Source of the DNA: Drosophila persimilis
Taxonomy: Eukaryota; Arthropoda; Insecta; Diptera; Drosophilidae
Direction of reading: 5' to 3'
NCBI RefSeq assembly: GCF_003286085.1
Contig: NW_020825294.1
Location: 1,240,001 to 1,304,000 of the forward strand
DNA length: 64,000 nucleotides
Part shown: in pieces, positions 49,501 to 62,854 of the stretch
How positions within the stretch are numbered: the first letter of the stretch is position 1
Layout of the letters: each line of letters opens with the position of its first letter
Made by a program: the position numbers and the translations under genes
The notes under the pieces: generated by a model
The model's input: only the letters and a program-made list of their open reading frames with translations
The model's database searches: none
Told to the model about the DNA's origin: nothing

Positions 49501-52500
49501 GCGTGCGGCAGACCCAAGTGCCCGCCATTTGGTGGAACGCCCACACCCACGGCGGCCGCTGCTGCCGCCGCTGCCGCAGCCGCTGCTGTGGAGTTGTTTT
49601 GTCCGGCGGACTGCAGTGGTGCCATGAGACTCCGCAAACGGAAGAGATTTTCCTGCGAGTCCGGATGGTAGCTGCAAATGGGAATGGAAAAACATACATT
49701 TAATTGAGGCGAGTTAATTAAGAATGGGACTAGCCACTCATCCCTTTCCCTTTCCCTCTCTCTGTCTATGTCTGTGTCTTTGACTAACTAATTTAATGGC
49801 AGGAACAATGAGGACCAAATATACCCAATCCTTAAAGGATTAAATATTTTAGGGTACAACACTTTATTCTCTAGACATGAACATATATCTGTATCTTCCA
49901 TATCTGTTCGATTCACATAAAGACAACTACATATTTTCATGATCAGAGTGATGCAAAGGGTATCTAAAAATTAAAAATATGGTATTAGAGTGATAGATAT
50001 GGATTAGATAGTTAAATGAAAAGATCGCTGATATATATATGCATTAATAGACTTTTAAAAACATTTATATTTAATCAAGGTAATTTTCCTAGTTTTTCAT
50101 TTAAAAACCGAATATTTTATATAAATATAGTTTTTTTTTTTTCATTTTACTATGCCATTTTTCTCTGAGTGTACATACTTTTTGTATGCACCTGAGGTTC
50201 AATCTTGCTTCAAAGTATCTATGCCCCTTCCTATTCCATATAAGAGCCCTCCCTCTCTTCCCACGATTCGCATCTTACCCTGCTCCCAGTCCGGACTGTT
50301 GCTGCTGTTGCTGTTGCTGCTGCTGTTGGCCCTGGTGGAAGGCTACGGCGGCAAAAAAGGGCAGAGCGGGCGAGAACAGAGGACGCTGGAACATGGCCGC
50401 CTCGTAGTTCGGAGGATAGCCCTGCCGCATGGCCTCCAAAGGATTGAAGGGCATGGCCAGAGCCGAGGCAGAGCTGGCCAGATGGCCGAGTGGGGGACTG
50501 CGGGCGCGCCTCTGCTGTGGCTCGTCCCGCCGTAGCAGGGCGGAGACCGAGAAGAGATCCGACTTTTTGGAGATGGAGATGCTGCTGGTGTTGCTGTTGG
50601 CCGTGATCAGCAGCTCAGAGGCGGAGGCGGCACTTGGGGAGCTGATGCTGGGACTGCCCGGCGGGGAGTCCACCTCCAGTTCCACGGAGGAGCTGCTCGA
50701 GTGGGAGCGTGACCGCGAGTGGGAGCGCGAGCGGGACCTGGGAGAGCGAGAGCGGGAGTGCAGCGAGCGGTGCGAGTGGTGCGACTGGTGCGAATCCGCA
50801 TCCTCCATGTCGATCTGCGAGGAGCTGTGCGACGGCGTCCTGGATCTCGAGCGGGAACGCGAGCGCGACTGGCGCAACTGTTCGCTGGCACTGAGGAATG
50901 TGGTCTTGGATCGGTGCTGGATCTGATGCTGCTGTTGCTGGGAATGATGCTGATCCTGCTGGAGATGATGCTGATGCTGGGGATGATGATGGTTTTTGCT
51001 CAGCATAGAGATGGAGTTGTTGTTGTCCTCCAGGGGCGTTGGGGGCTTCAGTCCCGCGGCGGCGGCTGCCATCGCCGACAGGTGTTCAGTCTTGACCAAT
51101 CTGCTAATGCTAAAGGCGAGAGAGGCATCTGGAGAAAGAAGCAGAGAGGGAAAACGTTTAGTGAAATCAGAGCGAGGCGTGTGGCACATCAATCATCAAT
51201 CATGCACCCAAGAGGAAGAGAGGGAGAGGGCAGGAAATCCACCTGTATCTCCTCTAGCCCGAACACAAACGCACACATCGTACAATACAAAGCATATCGA
51301 ATTTCAAATGTAATTATTTTCGTATTCAATCGCTAATCCACCTTACATGACCATTAATTCCACCCTAATCAACGTATCCTGCCTGCCCCTTTTGCCCACT
51401 CCCCTTCCCGTCCCGCATTTGACATCAACGCATCATCATTCGGCATCGTCACCCCGAGATATTGGGCATCGGGAGACGGCCTCCGGACGGACATGGCGCC
51501 GGCGCTCAGGGTTGACGATGGCACGCCCCTGGACCAGAGCCAGCCACCCGACAAGAATGTCGCAAACGAACAAATAAGATGGGGAAAAGTGGAAGTGAGT
51601 GAGAAGCGATTTGGTATACGATTTGGAATCTGTGGAAACTGAACCCATAAATCAGATCGAAAAGGGAGATTCTTCTTGTTGAAATACAACTTATTATCAA
51701 TATACGTACATATATCGTATATAGCCTGGCCCCCACAACCACAACCATCTCAAAGCCGACACTTTTGTGTGGTGCACACACAACACTCGCAAAGCCCTAA
51801 AGAAGACGTACACTCCGCATCCTCGGAGTCGAGTCGAGTCGAGTCTATCGTATCGCCTGTCGAAATGAAATAATAATAATGTGCGTTTAAATAGAACATC
51901 TGTTCGGTCCACACTCGGCTAAATGGAGCATGACAAAACAGAAAACACACAGAGAAAAGCAGGGCGGCACACACGCACACACACATCGTAGAGAAAAGAA
52001 CGGCGACATTTCGCTGAGGATTGGATTGACGCAGGCGCAGGCGTAGGATGTGTTGGGAAAGGGGTACGGAACGGAACGGTACAAACCGCGACACGGGGCC
52101 CGGAGGCGAGTCGAATGAATGAATGAATGAATGAATCCGCATCGCTACAAAAGAATAACAATTTGACAACATTCTAATTCGCCACGGAGATAAAAGTAAC
52201 GGAGCAAAGACCCCTTGATGACGGGGATGAGGCCTCAGGTCTTGGATGGATGAATATGCTCGGAGGTAAAGACAGGGGCGGGACTTTGATTCCGGAAAAT
52301 GTCGGTGAGGCGGCAAAACGCAAAGCCAAATAAATATAAACAAAAAAGCCCCACGCACAAACGGAAAGAAAGAATTTAGTTGAACGGGAATGGGAATCTC
52401 TTTGTATCCATCAGATACACAGATACATTAGGGGAGTGAGGGGAGTGTGCTTCTGTCTGTGCTTCTAGCTACATTCTTTCGTGCCACAGTGCCACAGTGT

Positions 52501-55500
52501 CAAGTGTTTTTATTGTCATTCTGTTGGTGTTGTTGCTCTTTGGATTTTTGGTTTTGGTTTTAAGTGCCTTTCAATATGGAAAGCCCCCAGAACCCACACT
52601 TTAAGCAACTGTTGGATACAACAAAGAAGATCAAAATTATCGTCAGAATGGAAGAGAGGAAAGGAGCTTCAGTAAGCACAATGGAGTCTAGAGAAAGGTT
52701 TTAAAGTGAAACAAGAGTTAGTCAGTTAGTACTATACCTTCCTATCCGAAATCACTTGTTAGAGATCCTCTAAGGAAGGAAGCGATTTCCAAGAGTTTTA
52801 AATCTCTGAATTTGTAGAACTTCTCAACTATAATTATTAAAACTAAATTCGTAATTTTAATTTGATTAAAAAGGAAAATGTTCTGTCTTTTCTATTTTGC
52901 CCCACCGCCCAAAAATATATAAATTTGAATCATTCGCATTACGGCAAATGTCGATTTGCTGTGCCCCAGACCCAGTCCGAGTCCCCGTTGCAGTCCAACC
53001 CTTTTTCGTTCTAATTATGCACACAATCGTCCCGAGAGCATTGCCCCATGAAAACGAATACGAATCGAAGAGAGGAATCGCATACCCGTACCCGTAAACG
53101 TGCCCACACGCACACAACCCAAGACCAAGGACCTGTTCTTGTGTGGGGAGGAAAGATGATGGCATGGGGAACATTCGGTCGACAAATAAAACTGGAAACG
53201 TTTAACGTTTGGAAAATTGTCGGCTGACAACTGGCGAAAAACTAGCAGGACGAAAGCCAACCCCAAGACAAGAGGAGAGAACAAGAGTGGCTCTTGGCTC
53301 CTGGGTGGCTCACGTAGAGCCGACTTGTTTAAATGATAATAATGAGCTTAAGCATGTGCCCGATGCCGCTCCAGGGATGAAGCTGGGAGGCTGACAAAGT
53401 GGCAGTGGCACAGTACTGGGTCCTCATCCTGCCACAGCTCCTGCTTCAACGACCCCTCAACGGCCGGCAGTAAAGTCATAAATTTGTGCACATTAGACAT
53501 AGCCGTCGTCCACCCTCATCCTCATCCTCAAACCAAATCCTCTTGCCCTCTCTGGGCTGTGGGTGCGTCGATGTTCATCTGTTTTTATCCGCCCGGGAGC
53601 AATATTCACGCACAGTCCACGCACTTGTTCACAAACAACAAACACAACAACAAAAAAAGAAGAAGGTAAAATAATTATTCGACACTGCATGGTAATTGAA
53701 ATCATTGTTATCCTGTGGGCGGGGGATGGGAAGGCCTCCTCTCACCCTCTTGTCTGTCTGTTTTGTGTCCTTTTGGCCCCGTCCCCAGTCCCCCGCACAC
53801 TCAGTCTGTGGGCGGATGGGATGGCTGCTGTGGGCCATTGTCAGGCTTATGCCAGGATTATTATTGTTTTGGGGCGATTTGCAGCCATTACTGTTTTGGT
53901 TGGGGCTAACGATTGCCGAAAGGGCTTGGGGTTCGTCCTGCTGCTATTGGAGGAGGTGTTAATTATTGTAATATGTTTTATAATTTTATGGGAGTTTTTC
54001 GGCAAATTATAAAAGGTTTTTTCGGAACTTTGAATCGATATATTATGGTATGTTGTGTGGAAGATTGGAATACCTAATTGGAAGACATTTCTTTGAAGAG
54101 TCTAACGATTGAGTTGCCTATGGGAAGGCAGTATGCTAAATACACCTTAAAACTCTTAAGTCATTGGATGACCTGGCATCCATTCTCTTTTAAGGAGAAC
54201 TTAAGCACAACAATAAAGATGTTGTTCCAAAGAAATGTTATAATTAGATTGGAATATATGAAAAATATTTAAGTAAGTTAAATAATAAATCTAGGCGGAT
54301 TTGGCGCACATGCCAATGAAAACGTAGCTCATTTTGGGTGTATTTTCATATTCAATCTTTCCAGAATTTACAACACCCTCTTCGTTTGAGTGCGAAATCA
54401 GTTAAGTGAAACCGTCCCAAGGCGCCACACGAGCGGGAGCAATTTTTGCAGGTAGTTTTGCCAAAGAAGTTATCGATGAAATGAGTTCTAGGAGAGAGTA
54501 CCGGGAGGAAGGCAACAGTAGTCGGCGACCGGCCTGCCTGGGGCCATAATAATATAAAAACAAATTTAGCTTTCGGCAAATATGAAAGTGGTAATACGAC
54601 AAATAAAAATATGAAAGAAAACAGTGCAATATAAATAATATAGAGACCGGAGGCCGGAGCCCGTAGCCCGTAGGGCCATGGACGCAGCGATATGACCAGA
54701 AGAGGGGGCCATAAACTGTGAACGGTTAGATAGATTAGGCCATGATTTGGTCTGTGCAGGTCTGTCGGTCTGTGGTCTGCCGTGTTGCCAGTGCCAGTGC
54801 CAGAATGTGGAATGTGTGTGTGTGCTCATGATTATCGGATACGTTGAGATTTCGTTCGATTTCGGTTTCAATTTCGATTTGGATTTCAGTTGGGATTTCG
54901 ATTTGGATTTAATTTCAATCCATTTCCATTCACATTCCCCTATCCCTATCGATGCCGATGGTATACTCGTACTCGTATCAGTGGTAGGACGACAGAGCTC
55001 TTTAGCCAGGCGTAAGCTCCACTCGTTGAGTGGCATTAGATGGGGATTGCGTATCCAAACACCACTCACAACTCAGTTGGCAGTTCCCAGAGAATCCCCT
55101 AGTGCGGTTGAACAATTGAAAGATTGAACGATTGAACGGTAGAACGGCAGAACAGTTGTCAACTGTCCCGCTTCTATCAGTCGATCCGCGGTGTCTCTCC
55201 TTTGATGCAACCTCGCAAATATCGCAATTGCAATTACATTATTTATTTTTACACTGCAAATCAATCGACTGGCCATACGTTGTCTAGACCCTTCAGCACC
55301 CTACCCCTCAATCCCCCAGACCCCCTTTCCTGCTCCCCCGACTGCTTATCGCTGGGGGGCCATAAATCAGAAGGCTATCTAAACTTTTAACTACAATTTG
55401 TACCTTCTTTTTGCCCCTCTAGCTGATAAATGACATTTAATTGGTGGTTTGCTCATTTTGTGGACTTTTGTTGATTCGTTCAATTTCCGAATTTATATGT

Positions 55501-58500
55501 ATTAATTTCCTGTCTTCGAACTTTGCTCAGGAAAAGACTGGGTGAAAGAATTTCGTGATTTCGAGCAGTAGATTATACAGTGCGTTTCGGCAGGGTATGG
55601 CATTAACAATTCAAGATAGTAGAGTTCCCATAAATATGTTGAATAGTTTGAATAATTATGGTCTGTCATATAATGGCATCAGATGTTGATAAAAATCATT
55701 TATTCAAGATTTAATATGATGGATCTTTTTAATTAAATTATTTATCGTATAATTATGGAGCTATCATATTTATTACAAGCTATCGCCTATACGAATCTAC
55801 TGTTTCCAAACTTTTTCCCAAAGCATTTTCCACCGTGTTACAGCTATGGTACGCACCGTCGACAAATCTGATTTATAAATAACTTTTACCTCAATGCGAA
55901 TTAATCAATTCCTTTGATTTTTTGGCTTGGATTTGGGGTTCAAAGCCGTTTCATTGTGTCATACGAGTACGAATACGAATACGAGTACCTTGAGTACCGC
56001 CTCGCATTGCCGGATATCTGCGATTGGGGTTTATGATTGCCATAAGCCTGATATCTACTGGTAGCTTTTATGACAGTACAAAAAAAATTTGATATCGAAA
56101 ATCGCAGTTTCTCATACCATCAGCGAGGGAGAAAGAATCGATCGAATCGGGTCGAATCCTGATTTCAATATTCAAACAGCGAACGTGACAAATGCAAGGG
56201 TTCGTACGGTTCGGTTTGGAAATTGATTTTTCTTTGTCAAACATTCCAAGCGATGATAAACCAAAACGAAATACAGGCCATAAATATTGAACAAAAAAAA
56301 AAATTGTGGCTGGACTCGACTTGTAGTATTTATATTTTCTTAATGTTGCATGAACTAGTATGCGGAAGGGAAGGTTTTCCTTGTGGTTTGGCTTTGCCTT
56401 TGTGTACCTATCGGTCGCGTCGCTTACTTTATGATACTTTTACTCTTTCGATTTTACAACTGGCCTCAGAGAGGATATTGACATGTTTAGCTGTCGTTAT
56501 GTATTTAACATTTACCTCAGGATCGTAAATCATAACGCGTGTGCGGTGCGGTGCGGTGCGGTGTATGCGTTCGTTAACTGTCTACACAAGCCTTTGCGCC
56601 CCCACCCACCTCTCCGCCACTCCTATCTATGTGTGTGTGTGTGTGTAGGTTTGTATCTGGCAGATACACGAGTTTAAGGCAGAGACACTGGGTTCTCTAT
56701 GGCATGAGTGGCTTTCTTTTTATTTGGCGTACTGTCTGGCTGGTGGGTTTTCGGATATCTTTATTATAGATTTACAATGCCCAATTTTCGTCTACTTGTG
56801 AGAAGGAGAAGTTGAAAAATATATGACAGGCGATGAGTTGCCAATGATTACGACGTGTGTCGTAAAAATTTCATAAATATTGCTCTGATTTTCCTTGCTA
56901 CAATTTGTTATTGATCAATAAGGAGGTGTAGATACTCGAGCTGTATTGCAATCGCACAAAATGCGTGGATTGCACTCGACCAGAGAATGCCCTGCTATGT
57001 GGTTTTTCAAATTGTTGTATATTTTTATTTTTATTAAATTTTGATCTCTCTATTATACATATAAAACTCATATCGGAGCCGAAAGAGTGAAGCGAGTGAG
57101 CCGGGGATGGGCACACGAGCGAGGCTAGTCTAGGAGTCTTGACCCTAGCATTATAAACTAAAAAATAAATTATTAATATTTAAAAAAATATATATAAATT
57201 TAAGCACTCTTAGAAATTATTTATTTTACATTCATTTAGAATTTTTTTTCGTTTTCTTGGAGTATCCCCAAGTCAATTATCTGCCGCTTCTAGAATCGTA
57301 GGAGACTCGAAATTTATAGCAATCTTCCAGCGATTTCACTTCACGCTGGTAAAAGCAAAGTTCCCTTATAATTCTTTCTGATTAGCAAACCTCTTGAGAG
57401 CGACACATCACATACATATGTATGTGTCGTATGTATACTTATAGGTGGCACTGTATGGGTGAGTGAGCGATTGGCAAGCGGTTTGGTTTATTTATTCGAT
57501 AGGATATTTCGATTGCCTTTTTAATTGATTCGAATCGCTGTTCAATTGTTTGGTGTGATTGAAAATGGCTTAACAAATTTATTATTGAATTTATATCGAT
57601 GAATTCGGTGTACCATATATAAGGTATATTCCACATCTATCTGCCGATAGTCGAGTCACAGTAAATCATGAATATAATTTATGGGGGCGCATGTTTACTT
57701 CTGATTTCCAAGACACCCCACCCCGGTTCTGTTCTGATTTTTCTGGACTGATATCATTCGAAAAGTATGCTTGGCTTGTACTTTGTACGAGTATCTATGA
57801 ATCAATGCATTGCTGTGGTCTCCGTTCAACTAATTTGTGTTCTTTCAGTCATTTAACCCTTGACCTGTGCAGACTATTAGTTGGCAGTTAGTCTGGGGTC
57901 TGAGCAATATTCATACTTGTAATTTAACTTAATTCGTGAGTCACCCACGTCGCGACGACGGTGTCAAAGTTCTATATTTTTTGTGTGTCCAAAGCATTAG
58001 AGGAAGAGTCGCATTAATTGAGTCACACACCGTACGGAGGCGTTCTGGAACGAGTATGACAAACACTCAAGATGATCCCACACACATGGGAGATGAAATA
58101 TTCGATTGACCTTTCGGGGCAAGGTTGTGTAATTATGTATGAGATATCATTATTAGTTTCACACTCTGGGAAACGATATAATTTGCACAATTAAGGCCCA
58201 CACAAGAACACCATACTCGCATGATGTATCTTTAAAAGTAATCAAGTTACTGGGATTTGGAGTTGAAGCCAAAGAGATTTCCACATGGATTCCAGTCTCG
58301 CACACGCAGGACTGGGGCCAATCAGTCACCAGATCCCATATCCCATCGCAGAGAGAAGGTAAGGCCGCATCAACAAATATTTTCCACAACAAAAAAGCAA
58401 AAACGGAAAAACGGAAAAGATATTTCCACAAACAAAGCGAAATTCATTTTCGCTAGAGAATGAAAGCAACACACACACACAAAAAAGCCAAAAAAAAGGA

Positions 58501-60946
58501 AAGAGGAAAAGCGTCAGAGGAAAGCATGTCGCGGCAAACGGAATTGAAAATTCAGTGCAACTGTATAAGTGTGTGTGTATTTTTGTGTGGTTGAGAGTGT
58601 GCTTTTCCGCATATCCATGTCGGGTGTGTGTGTGGGGGGGGGCAAAACAGTACAGAGAGAGAGATAGAGCTAAAAACATATCCGTGGGATACATGTAATG
58701 CCGGTAAATGAAATCCGCTTGTCGCTGCCTCTGATGCCACACTCCGCTGTATCTGTATCTGCATCTGTGTGAGTGTGTGTTTTTGTGAGACTGTATGTAA
58801 CTGAGGCAGAGAAGGAGAGAGATAGACAGAGAGAGAGAGAGCGAGAGCCAAGCATTCTCATTCATTCATTCAATGCTCATATTTGAAATTCAACTGCGAT
58901 GGCGATGACAACGGCGTGTCTGCCTCACACGCACACAGATACTGACACACTCATACTTATAAAGCCGACTGGACCGTGTTTTGTCCGTTTATTTTCTGGC
59001 CCCGTATCCGGGTATCTGTGTATCTGTGGTTCAGCTATGGATTTTTCAATCCCCGATATCCATTTGTCCGCCCCAATGTCCGCACAGAAGATATGCACAT
59101 TAAGCGCCCCACACGAAACCCAGACACACAGACAAACAGGCACATTTATACAGCACAGAGAACTCTCACCCATACACAAACGGAATAATGAATATTTGCC
59201 ATATCCTTCTCCTCCAGCTTTGCCCTGCTCTTGTTTTTCACGCTTTTCCCACCAGCTGAACTTGGGGTTTTTTTCCAATTAAACGAACACCACGTGAAGC
59301 TCTCGCTGGATGGCTGCTGGATGACCATTGAAATGGACACTGCCACTGCCACACGGACATTGCAATATTTTAAAATCACACATTATTCAAATAAATTTTT
59401 AACATTTTCTGGCATTCGGCATGTTGGGCGATTTATGTCGCTGCTCTTTTTGGGCCCATGTACATGGTTTGGTTTTGTCTGTTTTTGTTGCATGGATCTG
59501 GTTGCAACCTGTTTGGGGGCTGAACAAATTAAAATTTGAACATTTTTAAAAGCCGAATACTAAGGAAATATAAGTTTGAGGCTTATTTTTGAGTTGAGTA
59601 CTTGGGATAAAAATTGTTTGCGAAACTCTGTGCAAAGTTGAATCTTTAATAGCAAACCGATGTATATTTCGCTTATTCTGAAATCATTTTATCATAATAA
59701 TACTTTTGCATTTTATCCCGAAATTACTTTGTATTTTTATTTTTCTAAAAACCATTTAAAAATTGCAACCCTTTTTGATAATTATCATTGCAAAACTATT
59801 TAGTTTTATCAATGAAATCTGTATAATCATGCTGGAATCATCAAACCTGTATTTTAATCTTATCAAAATCGTATACCAAAATGAATTTCAATGAAATTGC
59901 TCTCAGGTTAAGTTCAACTTATCTCAAAACACCAAAAACTTATCAAAGTCCGAGGAAATCTCTATTTTTAATAATTTTTCATAGAAACAACATGTATTGT
60001 TTCATTAATCAACCAGAGATAAGTATGAATGCTTTCTACAGATAGATCAAATCATGAATAAAATATCAAAGTATATAGAAGTAAAACTCGTACTACATAA
60101 ATAGTTTGAAAATAATAATAATAATCCCTGCTAGGAAAGTACTCCAGTTTAATTATGCTGAATCTTCCTGCCCTTCTTTAGATATACATACATATGTATA
60201 TGTTCAAGCAATTATCTCATTGATTTTTGCGATTTGATTTTCTTGATTTTTCCATGTTTCTAACTATGATTCAGTTCGAAGGTAACAAAATATTCATGTG
60301 TACATAGGTACCTATTTATAGCTTCTGTAATCCACTATAATTCAACTAGATTTCCCATTTTTGTAATATTTCACAAATTTTCAATATTTACACATTTTTA
60401 CACACACTTTTAACCAAAAGTTAAATAAATCCCTTCATCCGAGTACTTACCGTCGGGAGTACGTTTCTTGGGTAGCACCGCCTTGAAGGCAGACATGGGC
60501 GCGTAGTCCCGAGGCGATGTGGATGCCGGCGGCATCTGTGGCTGTTGCTGTTGCTGTGGGTGGGTGTGGGTGTGGGTGGGCTGCTGGTGGTGCCCCAGTG
60601 CGGCGTCCACCGAGATTTGGGCCTGCTGCATCCGCTGGTGGAGCAGCTGGGTGGGCGAGGGTATCGTGGCCATGGCGGTCAACGCACTGAGATCCCGGAC
60701 CTGCAGCGATGCGATGGACGATGTGGAGGAGGAAGATGTTGACGATGACGCTTGCTGCTGCTGTTGCTGTTGCTGCTGCGGACTGGTTAGGAAGGGATTT
60801 CCAGGAAAGTCGGCGGCAATGGCAGGCTTGAAATTCCCCAAACTGTAGTCGAGGGGCAGGTGGTGCTGATGGGCGGGCGGTGCCGCCGTAGCAGCCGAAT
60901 GCAGAAGATGCTGGCCCGGATTCGCTTGCAGCTTGGCCACGTCCAT
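42463..60946 (-). CDS. sens-2: senseless-2, Gfi1-family six-zinc-finger transcription factor
   Basis: Five minus-strand coding exons join in frame: 60946-60451, 51128-50279, 49671-49291, 48975-48794 and 42851-42463, giving 765 aa; introns are about 9.3 kb, 607 bp, 315 bp and 5.9 kb with GT...AG ends. The N-terminal half is low complexity with poly-Q, poly-H and poly-A tracts, the segment [12 protein letters not shown] at the end of exon 1, VKTE (177-180, a SUMO-type consensus) and an Arg/Ser-rich block (about 253-313). Six C2H2 fingers lie at about 528-552, 557-579, 585-607, 613-635, 641-663 and 669-692. Fingers 3-6 carry the Gfi1/Senseless signatures [27 protein letters not shown] and QRKVDLRRH, with Gfi1-type linkers. 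Gfi1-family fingers 3-5 read an AATC core. No N-terminal SNAG repressor peptide is present. Sens itself, on another arm, has four fingers; the presence of six, and gene order, favour sens-2. It is probably nuclear and neural, which is inference from the family. Confidence 0.92.
44567..44592. repeat. (GA)n microsatellite
   Basis: A nearly pure GA run inside sens-2 intron 4. On the antisense strand it gives CT repeats of the kind bound by GAGA factor when double-stranded, but the length suggests an ordinary microsatellite. Confidence 0.85.
46427..46450. repeat. (GGGGTC)n repeat
   Basis: Four tandem hexamer units in sens-2 intron 4, with four-G runs that could form a G-quadruplex on the plus strand, which is antisense to sens-2. 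Confidence 0.8.
46555..46586. repeat. (GT)16 microsatellite
   Basis: A perfect GT run of about 16 units in sens-2 intron 4. Confidence 0.9.
47811..47836. repeat. (CTCA)n microsatellite
   Basis: About six and a half CTCA units in a C/T-rich part of sens-2 intron 4. Confidence 0.9.
47885..47906. repeat. (GT)11 microsatellite
   Basis: A perfect GT run of 11 units in sens-2 intron 4. Confidence 0.9.
49672..50278 (-). other. sens-2: sens-2 intron 2 (607 bp)
   Basis: AT-rich intron with a poly-T run near 50,130. Nothing else is seen. Confidence 0.7.
52113..52136. repeat. (GAAT)6 microsatellite
   Basis: Six GAAT units in sens-2 intron 1. Confidence 0.9.
54850..54915. repeat. Degenerate ATTTCG/ATTTGG hexamer repeat
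   Basis: About eleven hexamer-like units such as GATTTCG, GATTTGG and CAATTTCG in sens-2 intron 1. The units differ by one or two bases, so the tract is old. Confidence 0.7.
56541..56563. repeat. (GTGCG)n repeat
   Basis: More than four GTGCG/GGTGC units in sens-2 intron 1. Confidence 0.85.
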
Positions 60947-61638
60947 CTTTGGCCACTGATTGAGTTTTTAAAATATATTTTTGGAACTATTCTTAGATCC
61001 TAACTTTGGTTGTTCTTCTTTGGCTTGTGCACTGGAACTGTTTGGAGTTTACGCGACGGCATGGGACACGGATGCGGCAGCGGATACGAATGCGAATACG
61101 GACACTGATACGGAAGCGGGCTGTGTTCACGCGCACGACTGAATAGAAAGTGTCACAGATTTCAGATTTTAGCTTCAGCTTCAGCTGCTGCTGCTGGCCA
61201 TTGGATTGGAGGAGCTACTGTTGGGTTCGGAGGCATCGAGCGGACTAAACCGTAAAACCTAATCACGGCCCCGATTCCGAGTCCAAGTCGAAGTCGAAGT
61301 CGAAGAGTGGAATCCAATGGAACACTGGGAGCGTACTGTTGCCGCTGCTGCTGCTGCTGCTGCTGCTGACGCCGGCGCCTGGGCTGAGAGTGAATCTGTG
61401 TTTCGACGTCGGATTTGTGCACTTGACTTTCTGTCCGGAACGTTTATCGGAACACCACACGACGCTCGCTCGCTCTCTGAATTCTCGATTGCGATTTCGC
61501 CAAGATTGGAAGAAATCTGGATTTGGTCAGCGTCGCGTCGTGCCGCAGTGCTGCGAGAGAGAGATGAGAAGAGAGCTGACGCGTTTTTAACGGTAAGGTC
61601 CGTGGTTTCGGTTTCCGCCCGAGTGTAACGTCTGTTTA

Positions 61639-61646
61639 GAACTGAA
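61639..61646 (-). promoter_or_regulatory. sens-2: Candidate sens-2 initiator
   Basis: TTCAGTTC on the minus strand fits TCAGTY, 0.7 kb before the start codon. GGAAAC at about +28 is a partial match to the downstream promoter element. Confidence 0.25.
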
Positions 61647-62432
61647 CAAGAGAGCAAGAGAGCGCTCCATTCCAACCAGACCAACTTATTCCAACTCAAG
61701 CAAGCAACCAACCCCACAAGCGCTATCTGGATGGGTGCGAGTGAAACGGCACCACCTACTACACTTCCAATAATAGTGCTGTTCAGAAACGAAATGGAAT
61801 TGGAACACACACCACCATATTGCTGGTGCTTTATACTGTCCCTCCTGCTCTTGCACTTGCATCTGCCTGTTATCTCGCTCTCTCTCTATCACCCCTGTTT
61901 CGTTTGAGGCCACGCCCCCTTTCCAGCATATTTGGAACTTAATCTGGATTTGGTATGCCTGTTGCTGGTGTTGTTGTTGGTATTTTTAGTGCGCGTACCG
62001 CTTTGATTCGTTCAAAAATCAATGCGCCGGCCAGAACGAACAATGGTTTCACTCTGGATCGTACTGGTGGTTGGGGTCTGTCTTCAGAGAGTGGGTAGGG
62101 GTTCCGGGGCATGTGAGCTTGTGCGTGGCGCGTGTTTGTTGGCCTCTGGTTTTACCTTCCTCTAAGAAGGTTAGGGGGGACAGGGGGCGTTCTCACCGTG
62201 TCTCGATCTTTCGTGGCCATCCATCGCTTTGTTGTAATCGCTGTTGTCTTCCAGTACCATTTGAAGTGCCCCACGCCATTTAATTTCAAGTGGTTCCACA
62301 CTGCCACACACCCCCCTTGACGGCACTCAAGTGTTGCGCCACCACACGGCAAAAGCTTTCACACTTGTACAGAGCATAGCATTTCTATCCCCCAATTACC
62401 TTTTCGCTTTGTGTGTGTGACTTTGAGTTGGC

Positions 62433-62456
62433 ATTCGCGATTCGCGATTCGCGATT
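62433..62456. repeat. (ATTCGCG)n repeat
   Basis: Three tandem units of ATTCGCG, a short self-complementary stretch. Confidence 0.8.
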
Positions 62457-62854
62457 GGTTTCTGGCCATAACTTCAAATGGAAACCATTTCCCCCATAAA
62501 ACGAGGTGGTTTCAATGGGTTTCCTTCTTCGATAAAAACTGGAGGGGGTGCTAAGTGATTTTAGTTGGGAGAATGTCAGGAATGGTGATAGGAGGTGGAT
62601 CATAATTGTACTAGGGAGAGTCGTTCCAGTCATTCCACTCAGAAAATATCTGCACATCTTTTATCCATTACTTTATTCTGGGTAAATATTCTTACCGACA
62701 GACTGAAGTTTCTTTTAAAATAAGTCGGACATGGCAGATCTTTCCAATGTCGTACCTTTTAAATTTAGGTAATCTTTTTGTTTGAAATGCTTATTGGCTC
62801 CCTATACCCAATGCGGTTCTTCACTTGAGAGAACTACCCTGGTGGCTGAGTTTT

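Larger units (their letters stand above)
51129..60450 (-). other. sens-2: sens-2 intron 1 (9.3 kb)
   Basis: No coding exon is recognised on either strand. Simple repeats are dense: GAAT (52113-52136), an ATTTCG/ATTTGG hexamer tract (about 54850-54915), ACGAAT/ACGAGT (about 55963-55988), GGTGC (56541-56563), GT runs near 56630 and 58620, and GA near 58825-58850. The stretch 59,500-60,400 next to exon 1 is very AT-rich. Large first introns of fly neural transcription factor genes commonly hold enhancers, which would be inference here. Confidence 0.6.
60947..62850. other. sens-2: sens-2 5'-UTR and upstream flank
   Basis: The leader region has CTG/CAG-type repeats (61183-61198 and 61333-61368) and short tandem units such as TCGAAG (about 61284-61305). 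An initiator TTCAGTTC on the minus strand at about 61646-61639 is a possible transcription start, with only a weak downstream element and no TATA box; this would give a leader of about 0.7 kb. CT-rich patches near 61875 may be GAGA sites. CGATTCG repeats lie at 62433-62456. No other gene is seen. Confidence 0.45.

Noticed and set aside
50719..51336. 205-codon plus-strand frame opposite sens-2 exon 2
   Set aside because: It is the antisense shadow of the Arg/Ser- and Gln-rich coding exon.
53563..54012. 149-codon plus-strand open frame in sens-2 intron 1
   Set aside because: Several overlapping frames are open here because of base composition; nothing recognisable.
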